From: Hymenobacter cheonanensis
GTDB lineage: Bacteria; Bacteroidota; Bacteroidia; Cytophagales; Hymenobacteraceae
Length of the DNA: 64,000 nucleotides
Assembly: GCF_030581075.1 (NCBI RefSeq)
Contig: NZ_JAUQSW010000004.1
Coordinates: 186,001-250,000 of the forward strand
Direction: 5' to 3'
The notes under the pieces were generated by a model, which saw only the letters and a program-made list of their open reading frames with translations, was not told the DNA's origin and did not search any database. Both the position numbers and the translations under genes were made by a program. Of the stretch, positions 62,849 to 64,000 are shown in pieces (positions within the stretch are counted from its first letter, which is position 1; every line of letters starts with the position of its first letter).

Positions 62849-63379
62849 TCAGGAAGCCCCTAGCCGGGTTTTGACGGTGATAAGCACCTCATTGGCCAGG
62901 ATGAGGCTGGATTTTCCCAGATTATAATCCAGCCGGTTGATGCGGAACTGCCCTTGCAATTCATGCGTGGGCGACACCGTGAAGGGTAGTTTGACTTCGT
63001 GCGAAATACCTTTCATGGTCAGTGTAAAGGTGCCTTCGTACTGTTCGCCGCCCGTTTTTCGGAAGGCAATGGACTGCATGGTAATGGTGGGGTACTTCTC
63101 GGCGTCAAAATAATCAGGCTTTTGCAAGTGCTTGTCGCGCAAGACAATGCCCGTTTGAATAGTGCCGACCGGCACCGACGCCCGCACGCTGGCTTGCTCC
63201 AGGTGTGCCGGGTCGAACTGCCCCGTGGCGGTGAGGCCCGTCAGCGAGCCATCAACCGTGAGCCCGGCATTCACAATCTGAAAATGGATTGCGTCCTCCT
63301 GGCCCTGGCGCCCGCCGGCCAGGGGGCTGGCTAGCAGGCTGGTAAACCAACTGAGCGCAAGTAAGAAGCTGAGCATCAT
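62849..63379 (-). CDS. YceI-family periplasmic protein
   Basis: A 176-residue secreted lipocalin-like protein; YceI relatives bind isoprenoid chains or polyprenyl lipids. The signal peptide covers about residues 1-22. The family landmarks are VDGSLTGLTATGQFDPAHLEQASVRASV, RDKHLQKPDYFDAEKYPTITM (about 101-121) and TLTMKGISHEVKLPF. The start ATG overlaps the stop of the upstream cytochrome gene by 4 bases (ATGA), so the two are translationally coupled. Such YceI-cytochrome pairs are frequent and suggest a redox or lipid-quinone link, which is inference. Confidence 0.9.
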   Translation of the reverse strand: MMLSFLLALSWFTSLLASPLAGGRQGQEDAIHFQIVNAGLTVDGSLTGLTATGQFDPAHLEQASVRASVPVGTIQTGIVLRDKHLQKPDYFDAEKYPTITMQSIAFRKTGGEQYEGTFTLTMKGISHEVKLPFTVSPTHELQGQFRINRLDYNLGKSSLILANEVLITVKTRLGAS

Positions 63380-64000
63380 AGTGTTTTGAGAAAGGCTAGC
63401 AGGGCGGCGCGGTCAGGCGGGGCTAGCTCCAGCCCAAACTCGTGGCCACGCACGGCGCGGGTAGCCACGCCCGCGCCCCGAAAGCCGGTGGGCACGTAGT
63501 CGTCGCGCAGGCGCCGCGGGTCCAGCATATCGTCGAGGCTAGCCAGCGAGCCGTCGTGCAAAAATGGCCCCCGGTACCACACGCCACGTAGCGAGGGCAC
63601 TTTGTAGTAGCCGGTGCCGCGCCGGGTTTTGAGGGTGTAGCTAGGGTCGGTACCAATGGATATCTCAAAAATATCGTACTTCTGCCGGTGTTCGTCGGGC
63701 ACCTCAAAGCCATCGGCGGGCGTGAGCATGTTGTTGGTATAGAGCGGCGGCGTGTGGCAGCTTACGCAGCCCTGCTTGATAAAAATCTGGCTGCCGCGCT
63801 GGCTGAGGGCCGTGGGCCGATTGGGGTTGGTGGGCGGCCTGAGCGAGTACACGTACCTGGCCAGGGCATAGAGTTGCGCCTCGCTGTAGCGGTCGAAGGT
63901 GCCCGAAAAAGTGGCTTTGCCGGCCGGGGGCAGGGTTTGGTGCTTGGTGCCGGCCGGGATGTAGCCGTCGTAGCTAGCCATAAAATCCAGGGCTTGGTTG
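63376..64000 (-). CDS. Cytochrome c peroxidase-like protein (5' end cut by window)
   Basis: The C-terminal part, about 208 residues, of a c-type cytochrome. The frame is open to the window edge (residues NQALDF precede the first internal ATG at 63981). One heme site CVSCH is visible near residue 72 of the visible fragment, then a YKVPSLRGVWYRGPFLHDGS segment that matches the conserved second half of di-heme peroxidases, with the MxxG-type loop replaced by FLHDG. The first heme site should lie outside the window. It is coupled to yceI by a 4-base overlap. Family assignment is firm; function (peroxidase or electron transfer) is not resolved. Confidence 0.8.
   Translation of the reverse strand, partial: NQALDFMASYDGYIPAGTKHQTLPPAGKATFSGTFDRYSEAQLYALARYVYSLRPPTNPNRPTALSQRGSQIFIKQGCVSCHTPPLYTNNMLTPADGFEVPDEHRQKYDIFEISIGTDPSYTLKTRRGTGYYKVPSLRGVWYRGPFLHDGSLASLDDMLDPRRLRDDYVPTGFRGAGVATRAVRGHEFGLELAPPDRAALLAFLKTL

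Noticed and set aside
62428..62874. A second 148-codon plus-strand frame overlapping the small lipoprotein gene
   Set aside because: Pro/Ala/Cys-rich out-of-frame translation without signal peptide; the 62391 frame has a lipobox and normal composition.

Overview
The window is chromosomal DNA from a GC-rich Bacteroidota, most like Hymenobacter or a close Cytophagales relative (inferred from gene content and style, not from a database search). The evidence is three SusC/SusD pairs, type IX secretion parts (PorQ, a PorE-like OmpA protein, a cargo protein with a C-terminal sorting domain), a long Bacteroidota-type SecA, TAnnTTTG promoter boxes in place of a sigma70 -10, few Shine-Dalgarno sequences, and many CTAG tetranucleotides. 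I found no rRNA, tRNA, CRISPR array, integrase, transposase or prophage gene. Both window ends cut genes: a PBP2 at the left and a cytochrome c peroxidase at the right.

Layout. 1-5.6 kb: end of PBP2, dapF with a GNAT acetyltransferase, then a glycosyltransferase and UDP-galactopyranose mutase (surface galactofuranose), and a tiny His/Arg-rich secreted protein. 5.8-9.2 kb: secA. 9.3-18.7 kb: two seven-bladed secreted propeller proteins flanking deoC, a SPOR lipoprotein, an M20 amidohydrolase, an outer-membrane protein, Hsp20 and an HtrA protease. 18.9-24.4 kb: a STAS-like protein, an ALDH7-type aldehyde dehydrogenase, a di-heme peroxidase, an orphan polytopic membrane protein, a TIR-bounded repeat element and a lipoprotein. 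24.5-27.5 kb: a GT2 and two extended SDR epimerases for surface glycan. 27.7-37.3 kb: DUF4252 lipoprotein, NUDIX, PlsC, GatC, a large membrane-TPR protein with an ABC ATPase, cobalamin adenosyltransferase, IlvE, and prfB with its programmed frameshift. 37.4-51.9 kb: three SusC/SusD pairs, one divergent from the other two. 51.9-64 kb: hslU, porQ, lon, the PorE-like protein, a GT9, a PolX homologue that has lost its polymerase residues, a small lipoprotein, YceI and the cut cytochrome.

How the genes work together. Much of the window builds or serves the envelope: septal/lateral wall synthesis (PBP2, DapF), export (SecA, PorQ, PorE-like), TonB-dependent nutrient import (SusCD), surface polysaccharide (glf and GT genes), and periplasmic or cytoplasmic quality control (HtrA, Hsp20, Lon, HslU). 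Metabolic genes (deoC, ilvE, ALDH7, amidohydrolase) are interspersed singly.

The most unusual non-genic signals are a four-copy family of palindromic intergenic elements sharing a central core, a separate element of about 200 bp with terminal inverted repeats, a 38-bp perfect palindrome acting as a shared terminator, and a window-wide preference for codon pairs that create CTAG.
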